From Alistipes onderdonkii (lineage in GTDB: Bacteria > Bacteroidota > Bacteroidia > Bacteroidales > Rikenellaceae), in the NCBI RefSeq assembly GCF_025145285.1, contig NZ_CP102251.1:1178001-1242000 (forward strand): DNA of 64,000 nt, read 5' to 3'. The notes under the pieces were generated by a model. The model was not told the DNA's origin, made no database searches, and saw only the letters and a list, made by a program, of their open reading frames with translations. The position numbers and the translations under genes are program-made. Below are positions 51,588 through 58,386 of the stretch, one piece after another (position 1 is the stretch's first letter; each line of letters begins with the position of its first letter).

Positions 51588-51622
51588 ATTTTCGGATACC
51601 GGGATTCCCGGCATCCGAAAAT
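51588..51622 (-). terminator. Terminator-like hairpin just downstream of rpsN
   Basis: ATTTTCGGAT and ATCCGAAAAT (10 bp) enclose one A-C mismatch and a CCGG/CCGG stem with a 5-nt loop. On the minus strand it starts 2 nt after the rpsN stop and is followed 3 nt later by TTTTT. It could end or weaken the rpsL-rpsN transcript. Confidence 0.7.
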
Positions 51623-51623
51623 A

Positions 51624-51920
51624 TTACCAGCTTGCTTTCTTCACGCCGGGAATCAGGCCCTTCGAAGCCATCTCGCGGAACTGGATACGGCTGATGCCGA
51701 ACAGGCGGATGTAGCCTTTGGGACGGCCCGTGATCTTGCAGCGGTTGTGCTGGCGGATGGGGTTCGAGTTGCGGGGCAGTTTCGACAGTGCGATCCAAGC
51801 CTCCTCGTGATCCATCTCACCGCTCTTCACCTTGGCAGCAATCTCCTCGCGCTTGTGAGCATAGCGGTTTGCGAGTTTCACGCGTTTTACCTCGCGTGCC
51901 TTCATTGACTCTTTTGCCAT
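51624..51920 (-). CDS. rpsN: Ribosomal protein S14
   Basis: 98 residues: MAKESMKAREVKRVKLANRYAHKREEI at the start and RCKITGRPKGYIRLFGISRIQFREMASKGLIPGVKKASW at the end. The zinc-binding cysteine pairs of short S14 are missing, so this is the zinc-independent long form. It lies 3 nt after rplE. A terminator-like hairpin follows immediately, and rpsH is 760 nt away, which is unusual. Confidence 0.98.
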   Translation of the reverse strand: MAKESMKAREVKRVKLANRYAHKREEIAAKVKSGEMDHEEAWIALSKLPRNSNPIRQHNRCKITGRPKGYIRLFGISRIQFREMASKGLIPGVKKASW

Positions 51921-51923
51921 AGC

Positions 51924-52484
51924 TTATTGATTCTTTTTAGCGTTTTTGAAAGGGAGGCCGAATTCGCGGAGCAGGGCATACGCCTCCTCGTCGGTCTTGG
52001 CCGTGGTAACGAACGTAATCTCCATACCGAAGATCTTGGTGATCTTATCGATGTCGATCTCCGGGAAGATGATCTGCTCGGTGATGCCGAGGGTATAGTT
52101 ACCCTGGCCGTCGAACTTCTCATTGATACCCTTGAAATCGCGGATACGGGGAAGTGCCACGGCGATCAGGCGCTGGAGGAATTCGTACATCTTCGTATCG
52201 CGCAGCGTCACGCGCACGCCGATCGGCATGCCCTTGCGCAGCTTGAAGTTGGAGATGTCCTTGCGCGAACGCGTCTGCACGGCTTTCTGACCCGTGATCT
52301 GCGTCAGCTCGGCCTCGGCCACGTCGATGAGTTTCTTATCGGCGACAGCCTGTCCCATACCCTGGTTGATAACGATCTTCGTGAGCTTCGGGCACTGCAT
52401 AACGCTCGAGTAACCGAACTCCTTCATAAGGGCAGCTACGATCTGCTCCTTATACTGTGTCTTGAGTGTAGGTACGTATGCCAT
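51924..52484 (-). CDS. rplE: Ribosomal protein L5
   Basis: 186 residues: MAYVPTLKTQYKEQIVAALMKEFGYSSVMQCPKLTKIVINQGMG at the start, with RSRKDISNFKLRKGMPIGVRVTLR and the C-terminal ITFVTTAKTDEEAYALLREFGLPF. L5 binds 5S rRNA and contacts P-site tRNA. Its ATG overlaps the rplX stop by one base, so the two are translationally coupled. Confidence 0.98.
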   Translation of the reverse strand: MAYVPTLKTQYKEQIVAALMKEFGYSSVMQCPKLTKIVINQGMGQAVADKKLIDVAEAELTQITGQKAVQTRSRKDISNFKLRKGMPIGVRVTLRDTKMYEFLQRLIAVALPRIRDFKGINEKFDGQGNYTLGITEQIIFPEIDIDKITKIFGMEITFVTTAKTDEEAYALLREFGLPFKNAKKNQ

Positions 52485-52807
52485 TATTTGATCTCCTCCC
52501 CTGACTTTTTAGCGTAACGGACTAATTTACCTTTTGCATTGAGCCTGCGACCGACTTTGGTGGGTTTACCGCCTTTGGGGTCGAGCACCTGCAGGTTCGA
52601 TACGTGGATCGGCGCTTCTTTCTCGACGATACCACCCTGGGGGTTCTGCGCATTGGGTTTGGTGGCCTTCTTGCAAAGGTTCACCCCCTCGACGATGGCA
52701 CGCTGCTTTTCAGCTTCGACCTTCAGGACTTTGCCCTGCTGGCCCTTGTTGTCACCGGCGATGACCTGCACCATATCCCCTTTCTTAATATGTAATTTCA
52801 CTGACAT
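52484..52807 (-). CDS. rplX: Ribosomal protein L24
   Basis: 107 residues with a KOW motif (KKGDMVQVIAGDNKGQQGKVLKVEAEKQRAIVEGVNLCKK) and PNAQNPQGGIVEKEAPIHVSNLQVLDP. L24 starts 50S assembly and lines the exit tunnel. It is 20 nt after rplN and overlaps rplE by one base. Confidence 0.98.
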   Translation of the reverse strand: MSVKLHIKKGDMVQVIAGDNKGQQGKVLKVEAEKQRAIVEGVNLCKKATKPNAQNPQGGIVEKEAPIHVSNLQVLDPKGGKPTKVGRRLNAKGKLVRYAKKSGEEIK

Positions 52808-52827
52808 ATCCGAAATTGTTTTTATGA

Positions 52828-53193
52828 TTACAATACTTCGGGTGCGAGGGAGATAATCTTCATATACTGGTCGCGCAGCTCACGAGCTACGGGGCCGAAT
52901 ATACGAGTACCGCGCATTTCACCCTGGTTGTTAAGCAGCACCACGGCGTTGTCGTCGAAACGAATGTACGAACCGTTGGCACGTCTGATTTCCTTGGTCG
53001 TCCTTACGACGACTGCTTTCGACACGGCACCCTTCTTGACATCGCCCGAAGGAGTCGCGCTCTTGACAGCCACCACAATCTTATCGCCGATAGATGCGTA
53101 GCGGCGTTTGGTACCGCCCAGCACCCGGATGCAGAGAACTTCCTTTGCACCGCTGTTATCAGCTACTACGAGTCTACTTTCCTGCTGTATCAT
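52828..53193 (-). CDS. rplN: Ribosomal protein L14
   Basis: 121 residues: MIQQESRLVVADNSGAKEVLCIRVLGGTKRRYASIGDKIVVAVK and FDDNAVVLLNNQGEMRGTRIFGPVARELR are standard. L14 lies at the 30S-50S interface and is the binding site of the silencing factor RsfS. It starts 2 nt after rpsQ. Confidence 0.98.
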   Translation of the reverse strand: MIQQESRLVVADNSGAKEVLCIRVLGGTKRRYASIGDKIVVAVKSATPSGDVKKGAVSKAVVVRTTKEIRRANGSYIRFDDNAVVLLNNQGEMRGTRIFGPVARELRDQYMKIISLAPEVL

Positions 53194-53195
53194 AA

Positions 53196-53450
53196 TTACT
53201 TAGCTCTTTCAATAATTTGTACTAATCTCCAACGCTTCGTTTTGCTCAGCGGGCGGGTCTCCATGATACGGACGGTGTCGCCTTCCTTGCAGGTCTCGTC
53301 GAGTGACTCGGCGACGAACTTCGTCGTCTTGTTGACGAACTTGCCGTAGATCGGATGCTTCACCTTACGTGCTACTGCAACCACAATGGTTTTCTCCATC
53401 TTGTTGCTGACAACCACCCCAATACGCTCTTTTCTAAGATTTCTTTCCAT
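53196..53450 (-). CDS. rpsQ: Ribosomal protein S17
   Basis: 84 residues, an OB-fold: MERNLRKERIGVVVSNKMEKTIVVAVARKVKHPIYGKFVNKTTKF and IMETRPLSKTKRWRLVQIIERAK. S17 is a primary binder of the 16S 5' domain. It is 12 nt after rpmC and 2 nt before rplN. Confidence 0.98.
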   Translation of the reverse strand: MERNLRKERIGVVVSNKMEKTIVVAVARKVKHPIYGKFVNKTTKFVAESLDETCKEGDTVRIMETRPLSKTKRWRLVQIIERAK

Positions 53451-53462
53451 AGCTATTCCTTA

Positions 53463-53651
53463 TTAGGCGTTTTTTTGACGCAGGATTGTCAGCATACGAG
53501 CTATATCTCTGCGGTTTTTCTTAATGATAGAAGGGTTCTCGACGGGGGACACCGCGTGCTGCACCTTCAGCTTTGCAAGCTGAGCCTTCTCAGTCTCGAT
53601 GCGCTCCTGCAGGTCTTTGATCGAAATATCCTTGATTTCTGCACTTTTCAT
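53463..53651 (-). CDS. rpmC: Ribosomal protein L29
   Basis: 62 residues forming two helices: KSAEIKDISIKDLQERIETEKAQLAKLKVQHAVSPVENPSIIKKNRRDIARMLTILRQ pattern in which the N-P-S-x-I-x-x-x-R-R-D-I-A-R block is diagnostic. L29 sits at the tunnel exit and helps bind SRP and trigger factor. 12 nt after rplP. Confidence 0.96.
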   Translation of the reverse strand: MKSAEIKDISIKDLQERIETEKAQLAKLKVQHAVSPVENPSIIKKNRRDIARMLTILRQKNA

Positions 53652-53663
53652 CTTGTCGTCTCG

Positions 53664-54092
53664 TTAGATTGTGGTTTCGACGTAGTCACGCCTTACGATA
53701 AACTTGGTGGTAATGGGCAGTTTCTGGGCACCCAGGCGGAGCGCTTCCTGCGCCACTTCCAGGGGCACGCCCTCTGCCTCGAAGAGAATACGGCCGGGAG
53801 TAACGGGCGCCACGAACCCTTCGGGATTACCCTTACCCTTACCCATACGCACCTCGGCGGGCTTCTTCGTGATGGGTTTATCGGGGAAGATGCGGATCCA
53901 GAGCTGGCCTTCACGCTTCATGTAACGGGTGATGGCCTGACGCGCCGCCTCTATCTGACGACCTGTGATCCATGCGGATTCAAGTGCTTTGATTGCGAAC
54001 GAACCGGTTGCAAGTTGGTTTCCTCTCTGAGCAATACCCTTCATGCGACCTTTCTGCATTCTCCTAAATTTGGTCTTTTTCGGCTGTAACAT
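53664..54092 (-). CDS. rplP: Ribosomal protein L16
   Basis: 142 residues: MLQPKKTKFRRMQKGRMKGIAQRGNQLATGSFAIKALESAWIT at the start and MGKGKGNPEGFVAPVTPGRILFEAEGVP are typical. L16 positions A-site tRNA at the peptidyl transferase centre. Located 27 nt after rpsC. Confidence 0.98.
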   Translation of the reverse strand: MLQPKKTKFRRMQKGRMKGIAQRGNQLATGSFAIKALESAWITGRQIEAARQAITRYMKREGQLWIRIFPDKPITKKPAEVRMGKGKGNPEGFVAPVTPGRILFEAEGVPLEVAQEALRLGAQKLPITTKFIVRRDYVETTI

Positions 54093-54119
54093 TGTTGTTT
54101 TGCTTTAAAAAGGTCCGAC

Positions 54120-54911
54120 TTACTTATTATTGTTGTTGCGACGACGGTCACCGCCACGATCGCCGCGGTCACGCCGGTCTCCGCGACGGTCGCCGCGGCC
54201 ACGACGGTCGCCGCGGTCGCCACGCTCACCGCGGTCGCCCGAGGGAGCCTGCGCCGATGCGCCTGCGATTTCGAACAGGTCGCGCTTGCCGTACACGATG
54301 CCCTGGCAGATCCAGACCTTCACACCCAGGATACCCACTTTGGTGAGCGCCTCGGTCAGGCAGAAATCCACGTCGGCACGGAACGTGTGCAGCGGAATAC
54401 GACCCTCCTTTATAGTTTCGCTGCGGGCCATTTCGGCGCCGCCTACACGGCCGGAAACCTGGATCTTGATACCCTCGGCACCCATGCGCATGGTCGACGC
54501 TACGGCCGTCTTCACGGCGCGGCGGAACGATACGCGGCCCTCCAGCTGGCGGGCGATGTTCTGGCCGACGATCACGGCATCCACCTCGGGGCGCTTCACC
54601 TCGAAGATGTTGATCTGGATCTCCTTGCCGGTGAGCTTCTTCAACTCTTCCTTCAGTTTGTCGACCTCCTGGCCGCCCTTGCCGATGATGATACCCGGAC
54701 GAGCGGTGGAAATGGTCACCGTAACCAGCTTCAGCGTACGCTCGATGATGATCTTCGAGATGCTTGCCTTGGCCAGACGGACATTCAGGTATTTGCGGAT
54801 CTTGGCGTCCTCGACCAGCTTCTCGGAGAAGTCCTTGCCGCCGAACCAGTTGGAATCCCAACCGCGGATGATACCAAGACGATTTGCTATCGGATTAACT
54901 TTCTGTCCCAT
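54120..54911 (-). CDS. rpsC: Ribosomal protein S3 with Arg/Gly/Asp-rich tail
   Basis: 263 residues. Core: MGQKVNPIANRLGIIRGWDSNWFGGKDF, a KH domain with PGIIIGKGGQEVDKLKEEL, and the C-domain with GRVGGAEMARSETIKEGRIPLHTFRADVDF. From about residue 218 a tail of some 45 residues is made almost only of Arg, Gly and Asp (repeats like G-D-R-G-D-R-R-G-R-G-D) and ends NNNNK. This RGG-like tail is longer and more biased than usual. It is probably disordered and may bind RNA. 4 nt after rplV. Confidence 0.97.
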   Translation of the reverse strand: MGQKVNPIANRLGIIRGWDSNWFGGKDFSEKLVEDAKIRKYLNVRLAKASISKIIIERTLKLVTVTISTARPGIIIGKGGQEVDKLKEELKKLTGKEIQINIFEVKRPEVDAVIVGQNIARQLEGRVSFRRAVKTAVASTMRMGAEGIKIQVSGRVGGAEMARSETIKEGRIPLHTFRADVDFCLTEALTKVGILGVKVWICQGIVYGKRDLFEIAGASAQAPSGDRGERGDRGDRRGRGDRRGDRRDRGDRGGDRRRNNNNK

Positions 54912-54915
54912 CTGA

Positions 54916-55326
54916 TTACTTGTTTTCTACGGTTACCATTTTGTCAACTACGATCGTCACGTGGTTCGAACGCTTGCGGATTCGGTGAGCGCGGCCCTGG
55001 GGCGCAGCCTGAATACGCTTCAGCATGCGGCCGCCGTCTACGAACACCTCTTTTACACACAGTTTCGTGTCTTCCAGACGCTCGTTCTCGTTCTTGGCCT
55101 CCCAGTTGGCGATTGCCGACTTGAGAAGTTTCTCCATGCGGATCGACGCCTCCTTCTTCGAAAAACGAAGGATGCCCAATGCCTTGTTGATCTCCACGCC
55201 GCGGATGATGTCGGCCACCAGGCGCATCTTGCGGGGAGAGGTCGGGCAATCACGCAGAATAGCGATTGCCTTCTGCTTCTTTTCAGCCTTGATTTTCTCG
55301 GCTTTTATTGCTTTTCTTGCACCCAT
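54916..55326 (-). CDS. rplV: Ribosomal protein L22
   Basis: 136 residues with the family core CPTSPRKMRLVADIIRGVEINKALGILRFSKKEASIRMEKLLKSAIANWEAK and an extended hairpin region MLKRIQAAPQGRAHRIRKRSNHVTIVV that reaches into the exit tunnel, where macrolide-resistance changes are known in other bacteria. It is 7 nt after rpsS. Confidence 0.98.
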   Translation of the reverse strand: MGARKAIKAEKIKAEKKQKAIAILRDCPTSPRKMRLVADIIRGVEINKALGILRFSKKEASIRMEKLLKSAIANWEAKNENERLEDTKLCVKEVFVDGGRMLKRIQAAPQGRAHRIRKRSNHVTIVVDKMVTVENK

Positions 55327-55333
55327 TTTCTAC

Positions 55334-55603
55334 CTATTTTTTCTTGTTACCTGCGTGACCGCGGAAGTTACGGGTGGGGGCAAACTCACCGAGCTTGTGC
55401 CCTACCATGTTCTCTGTTACATACACCGGAATAAACTTGTTTCCGTTGTGGACAGCGATCGTCTGACCTACGAAATCAGGCGAGATCATACTTGCACGCG
55501 ACCAAGTTTTGATGACCGACTTTTTGTTGCCTTCCGCCTGGGCGACTACTTTCGCTTCGAGCTTGGGGTCGATAAACGGTCCTTTTTTTAATGAACGGCT
55601 CAT
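55334..55603 (-). CDS. rpsS: Ribosomal protein S19
   Basis: 89 residues: MSRSLKKGPFIDPKLEAKV, SRASMISPDFVGQTIAVHNGNKFIPVYVTENMVGHKLGEFAPTRNFRGH are diagnostic. S19 forms a complex with S13 in the head of the 30S subunit. Located 17 nt after rplB. Confidence 0.98.
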   Translation of the reverse strand: MSRSLKKGPFIDPKLEAKVVAQAEGNKKSVIKTWSRASMISPDFVGQTIAVHNGNKFIPVYVTENMVGHKLGEFAPTRNFRGHAGNKKK

Positions 55604-55620
55604 TATGTACTCTTATTTAA

Positions 55621-56445
55621 TTATTTTTTCTTCTTGGAAATAATAAACTTCGAGGTCGTCTTCTTCGGGTTGCGAGTCTTGTAACCCTTAGCCAGCAGAC
55701 CCTTGCGCGAACGGGGGTGACCACCGGATGCACGGCCTTCACCACCACCCATCGGGTGATCCACGGGGTTCATCACCACGCCGCGGTTGCGCGGACGGCG
55801 GCCGAGCCAACGCTCACGACCTGCCTTGCCGGAGCTTTCGAGGCTGTGGTCGACATTCGACACGACGCCTACCGTAGCACGGCAAGTTACGAGTACCATA
55901 CGAGTCTCGCCCGAGGGCAGCTTGATGATGGCGAATTTGCCCTCACGAGCCAGCAACTGGGCGTAAGAACCGGCGGAACGAGCCATGGCGGCTCCCTGGC
56001 CGGGGTAGAGTTCGATATTGTGGATGACCGTACCCAGCGGAATCTCGCTCAGGAAGAGCGTGTTTCCGACCTCGGGAGCAACGCCTGCGCCGCTCATTAC
56101 GGTCTGGCCCACCTGGAGGCCGTTCGGTGCGATGATGTAGCTTTTCTCACCGTCGGCGTATACCAGAAGTGCAATACGTGCAGTACGATTGGGGTCGTAC
56201 TCGACAGATTTTACAGTTGCAGCAATGCCGTCCTTCGTGCGCTTGAAGTCGATGTTACGATACATCTGCTTGTGACCGCCGCCGATATAGCGAACCGTCA
56301 TCTTACCAGAGTTGTTACGTCCACCCGAGCTCTTCTTGGGGCTGAGCAACGATTTCTCAGGCTTGTTCGTCGTGATTTCCTCGAACGTACCGATAATCTT
56401 ATGTCTCGTACCTGCGGTAACAGGTTTAAATTTTTTTACTGCCAT
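55621..56445 (-). CDS. rplB: Ribosomal protein L2
   Basis: 274 residues, the normal length. It has RNNSGKMTVRYIGGGHKQMYRNIDFKR, the beta-barrel core and the conserved C-terminal NRGVVMNPVDHPMGGGEGRASGGHPRS loop next to the peptidyl transferase centre, with the key His. 5 nt after rplW. Confidence 0.99.
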   Translation of the reverse strand: MAVKKFKPVTAGTRHKIIGTFEEITTNKPEKSLLSPKKSSGGRNNSGKMTVRYIGGGHKQMYRNIDFKRTKDGIAATVKSVEYDPNRTARIALLVYADGEKSYIIAPNGLQVGQTVMSGAGVAPEVGNTLFLSEIPLGTVIHNIELYPGQGAAMARSAGSYAQLLAREGKFAIIKLPSGETRMVLVTCRATVGVVSNVDHSLESSGKAGRERWLGRRPRNRGVVMNPVDHPMGGGEGRASGGHPRSRKGLLAKGYKTRNPKKTTSKFIISKKKK

Positions 56446-56450
56446 CTCCG

Positions 56451-56741
56451 TTAGATATTACTGTAAAAATCTATCTTATCTCCGTCCTTCAAGGTGACGA
56501 TAGCCTTCTTGAAGTTGTTAGCGCGACCCTCCAAGAGACCGGCCTTGGTGTAGCGGCTCTTGAGTTTGCCCATGTAGTTCACGGTGTTCACATCCGTCAC
56601 GACGACGTTGTACATCTGTTCTACGGCATTGCGAATCTGCAGCTTGTTAGCCCTCACGTCAACGATAAAACCGTAGCGATTCAACTTTTCGCCCTGAATC
56701 GTCATTTTCTCGGTCAAAACCGGCTTAATAATAATTTCCAT
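56451..56741 (-). CDS. rplW: Ribosomal protein L23
   Basis: 96 residues: MEIIIKPVLTEKMTIQGEKLNRYGFIVDVRANKLQIRNAVEQMYNV and VNTVNYMGKLKSRYTKAG form the standard fold. L23 lies at the tunnel exit, the docking site of trigger factor and SRP. It is 16 nt after rplD. Confidence 0.97.
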   Translation of the reverse strand: MEIIIKPVLTEKMTIQGEKLNRYGFIVDVRANKLQIRNAVEQMYNVVVTDVNTVNYMGKLKSRYTKAGLLEGRANNFKKAIVTLKDGDKIDFYSNI

Positions 56742-56757
56742 TGTGTGTCTTGCGTTT

Positions 56758-57384
56758 TTAAGCTAACATCGTATTCAATACATTCTCAGCGCCTTCCACC
56801 ATCACGATCGCCGAAGCGTTCATCACGTCGTACGTGCAGACGTTCTGCGCCAGCACGGGCTGTACGTAGGGGAGGTTGCGGCACGAGAGCTGAAGGTTTG
56901 CATTGGACTCCGGGAGAACCAGCAGCACCTTTTTGTCGGCTACTTTCAGCGCATCGGCCAGGGCAACGACGGCCTTGGTCTTGGGGGCATCCATCGAGAT
57001 GGGCTCCACTACGCTGATGACGCCGGCCTGTGCCTTGTAGGTCAGTGCGCTGCGGCGGGCCAGCTGCTTGAGCTTCTTGTTGAGCTTGAAGCTGTAATCG
57101 CGGGGCTGGGGGCCGAAGATGCGTCCGCCGCCCGGGAAGAGGGGGGACTTGATGCTGCCGGCACGGGCACCGCCGGTGCCTTTCTGGCGCTTGAGCTTAC
57201 GCGTCGAACCGGCAACCTCGTTGCGCTGCTTCGACTTGTGCGTACCCTGGCGCTGGTCAGCGAGATACTGCTTCACGTCCAGGTAGATAGCGTGGTCATT
57301 AGCCTCCACGCCGAAAACGGCATCCGAAAGGACTACCTTACGACCCGTTTCCTTTCCTTGTGTGTTTAAAACAGCTAATTCCAT
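56758..57384 (-). CDS. rplD: Ribosomal protein L4
   Basis: 208 residues from the ATG at 57384 (MELAVLNTQGKETGRKVVLSDAVFG); four further in-frame codons upstream overlap the rplC stop and are unlikely. Other landmarks: RQGTHKSKQRNEVAGSTRKLKRQKGTGGARAGSIKSPLFPGGGRIFGPQPRDYSFK, the loop that lines the tunnel. In E. coli L4 also represses its own S10 operon; no such leader is evident here. It starts 1 nt after rplC. Confidence 0.98.
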   Translation of the reverse strand: MELAVLNTQGKETGRKVVLSDAVFGVEANDHAIYLDVKQYLADQRQGTHKSKQRNEVAGSTRKLKRQKGTGGARAGSIKSPLFPGGGRIFGPQPRDYSFKLNKKLKQLARRSALTYKAQAGVISVVEPISMDAPKTKAVVALADALKVADKKVLLVLPESNANLQLSCRNLPYVQPVLAQNVCTYDVMNASAIVMVEGAENVLNTMLA

Positions 57385-57385
57385 A

Positions 57386-58000
57386 CTACTTCTCAATTGT
57401 TAAATAAGCACCTTTTGCACCCGGGATCGAACCTTTCACGAGGATAAGGTTGCTTTCGGGAATAACTTTCAAAACACGCAGGTTCAAAACCTTGACCTGC
57501 TCGCCACCCATCTGGCCGGGCAAACGCTTGCCCTTGAAGACACGCGAGGGATAGGACGACGCACCCAGCGAACCGGGTTTGCGCTGACGGTTGTGCTGGC
57601 CGTGGGTCTGGCCGCCCACGCCGCCGAAACCGTGGCGTTTCACAACGCCCTGGAAGCCTTTACCTTTCGATATCCCGGTCACGTCGACCCAGTCTTCCTC
57701 CGAGAAGAGGTCTACGGTGAGCGTGTCGCCGAGATTCACTTCGGGCATACCCTTGAATTCAGCCATCTTGCGCTTGGGGGTAGTGCCGGCTTTCTTGAAG
57801 TGACCTAACAAACTGCTGCTGGTGTGCTTTTCACTTTTCTCGTCATAGGCAATCTGTACCGCTTCGTAGGTATCCTTCTCCACGGTCTTGATTTGCGTAA
57901 CAACGCACGGCCCAGCCTCAATGACAGTGCATGGTATATTCTTACCCTCGGCACTGTAAACGGAAGTCATTCCGATTTTCTTTCCAATAAGTCCTGACAT
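57386..58000 (-). CDS. rplC: Ribosomal protein L3
   Basis: 204 residues: MSGLIGKKIGMTSVYSAEGKNIPCTVIEAGPCVVTQIKT and the central extension GFQGVVKRHGFGGVGGQTHGQHNRQRKPGSLGASSYPSRVFKGKRLPGQMGGEQV, whose tip reaches the peptidyl transferase centre. It lies 72 nt after rpsJ, the longest gap in the S10 part; no promoter box is clear there. Confidence 0.98.
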   Translation of the reverse strand: MSGLIGKKIGMTSVYSAEGKNIPCTVIEAGPCVVTQIKTVEKDTYEAVQIAYDEKSEKHTSSSLLGHFKKAGTTPKRKMAEFKGMPEVNLGDTLTVDLFSEEDWVDVTGISKGKGFQGVVKRHGFGGVGGQTHGQHNRQRKPGSLGASSYPSRVFKGKRLPGQMGGEQVKVLNLRVLKVIPESNLILVKGSIPGAKGAYLTIEK

Positions 58001-58072
58001 TTGTTGTCGATTGTTTGTTATAAATAAAGTGATCTTTCGTGCTATACTAATATAGGTACAAGCCTTCCGTTA

Positions 58073-58378
58073 TCACACTTTGATTTCGACCTCCACACCC
58101 GAGGGGAGTTCCAGCTTCATCAGTGCGTCGATCGTCTTGGGCGTCGACGAATAGATGTCGAGGATACGCTTGAAGGTGCAGAGCTGGAACTGCTCGCGGG
58201 CTTTCTTGTTGACGAAAGTCGAGCGGTTCACCGTGAAAATCTGCTTGCGCGTGGGAAGGGGCACCGGGCCGCTTACAACGGCGCCCGTGCTCTTCACGGT
58301 CTTCACAATCTTCTCGGCCGACTTGTCCACGAGATTGTGATCGAATGACTTTAACTTGATTCTAATCTTCTGGTTCAT
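58073..58378 (-). CDS. rpsJ: Ribosomal protein S10 (NusE)
   Basis: 101 residues: MNQKIRIKLKSFDHNLVDKSAEKIVKTVKSTGAVVSGPVPLPTRKQIFTVNRSTFVNKKAREQF is diagnostic. Besides its place in the 30S head, S10 acts as NusE in antitermination complexes. It follows fusA by 8 nt; the tuf gene often found in between is absent from this cluster. Confidence 0.98.
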   Translation of the reverse strand: MNQKIRIKLKSFDHNLVDKSAEKIVKTVKSTGAVVSGPVPLPTRKQIFTVNRSTFVNKKAREQFQLCTFKRILDIYSSTPKTIDALMKLELPSGVEVEIKV

Positions 58379-58386
58379 ATGTTTGC

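Larger units (their letters stand above)
50865..51623. other. Gene-free 760-nt interval splitting the ribosomal cluster
   Basis: Between rpsN and rpsH, usually adjacent. The left part (50865-51060) is a leader plus promoter for rpsH. The rest is GC-rich and structured. It has an inverted repeat ATGTTAGCA / TGCTAACAT near 51113-51140, ACAGGA / TCCTGT near 51429-51445, an 8-bp palindromic hairpin GGCCGCAG / CTGCGGCC near 51542-51559, and a terminator-like hairpin at 51588-51622. Open frames on both strands begin with rare codons, overlap in all frames or have Arg/Pro-biased compositions, and none looks coding. No transposase or tRNA is present. It may be an untranslated regulatory RNA or a mobile repeat. 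Confidence 0.7.

Noticed and set aside
50905..51798. Several open frames on both strands in the rpsN-rpsH interval
   Set aside because: They overlap each other or rpsN, are Arg/Pro/Gly-biased as expected for non-coding GC-rich DNA, start partly with rare codons and have no recognisable domain.
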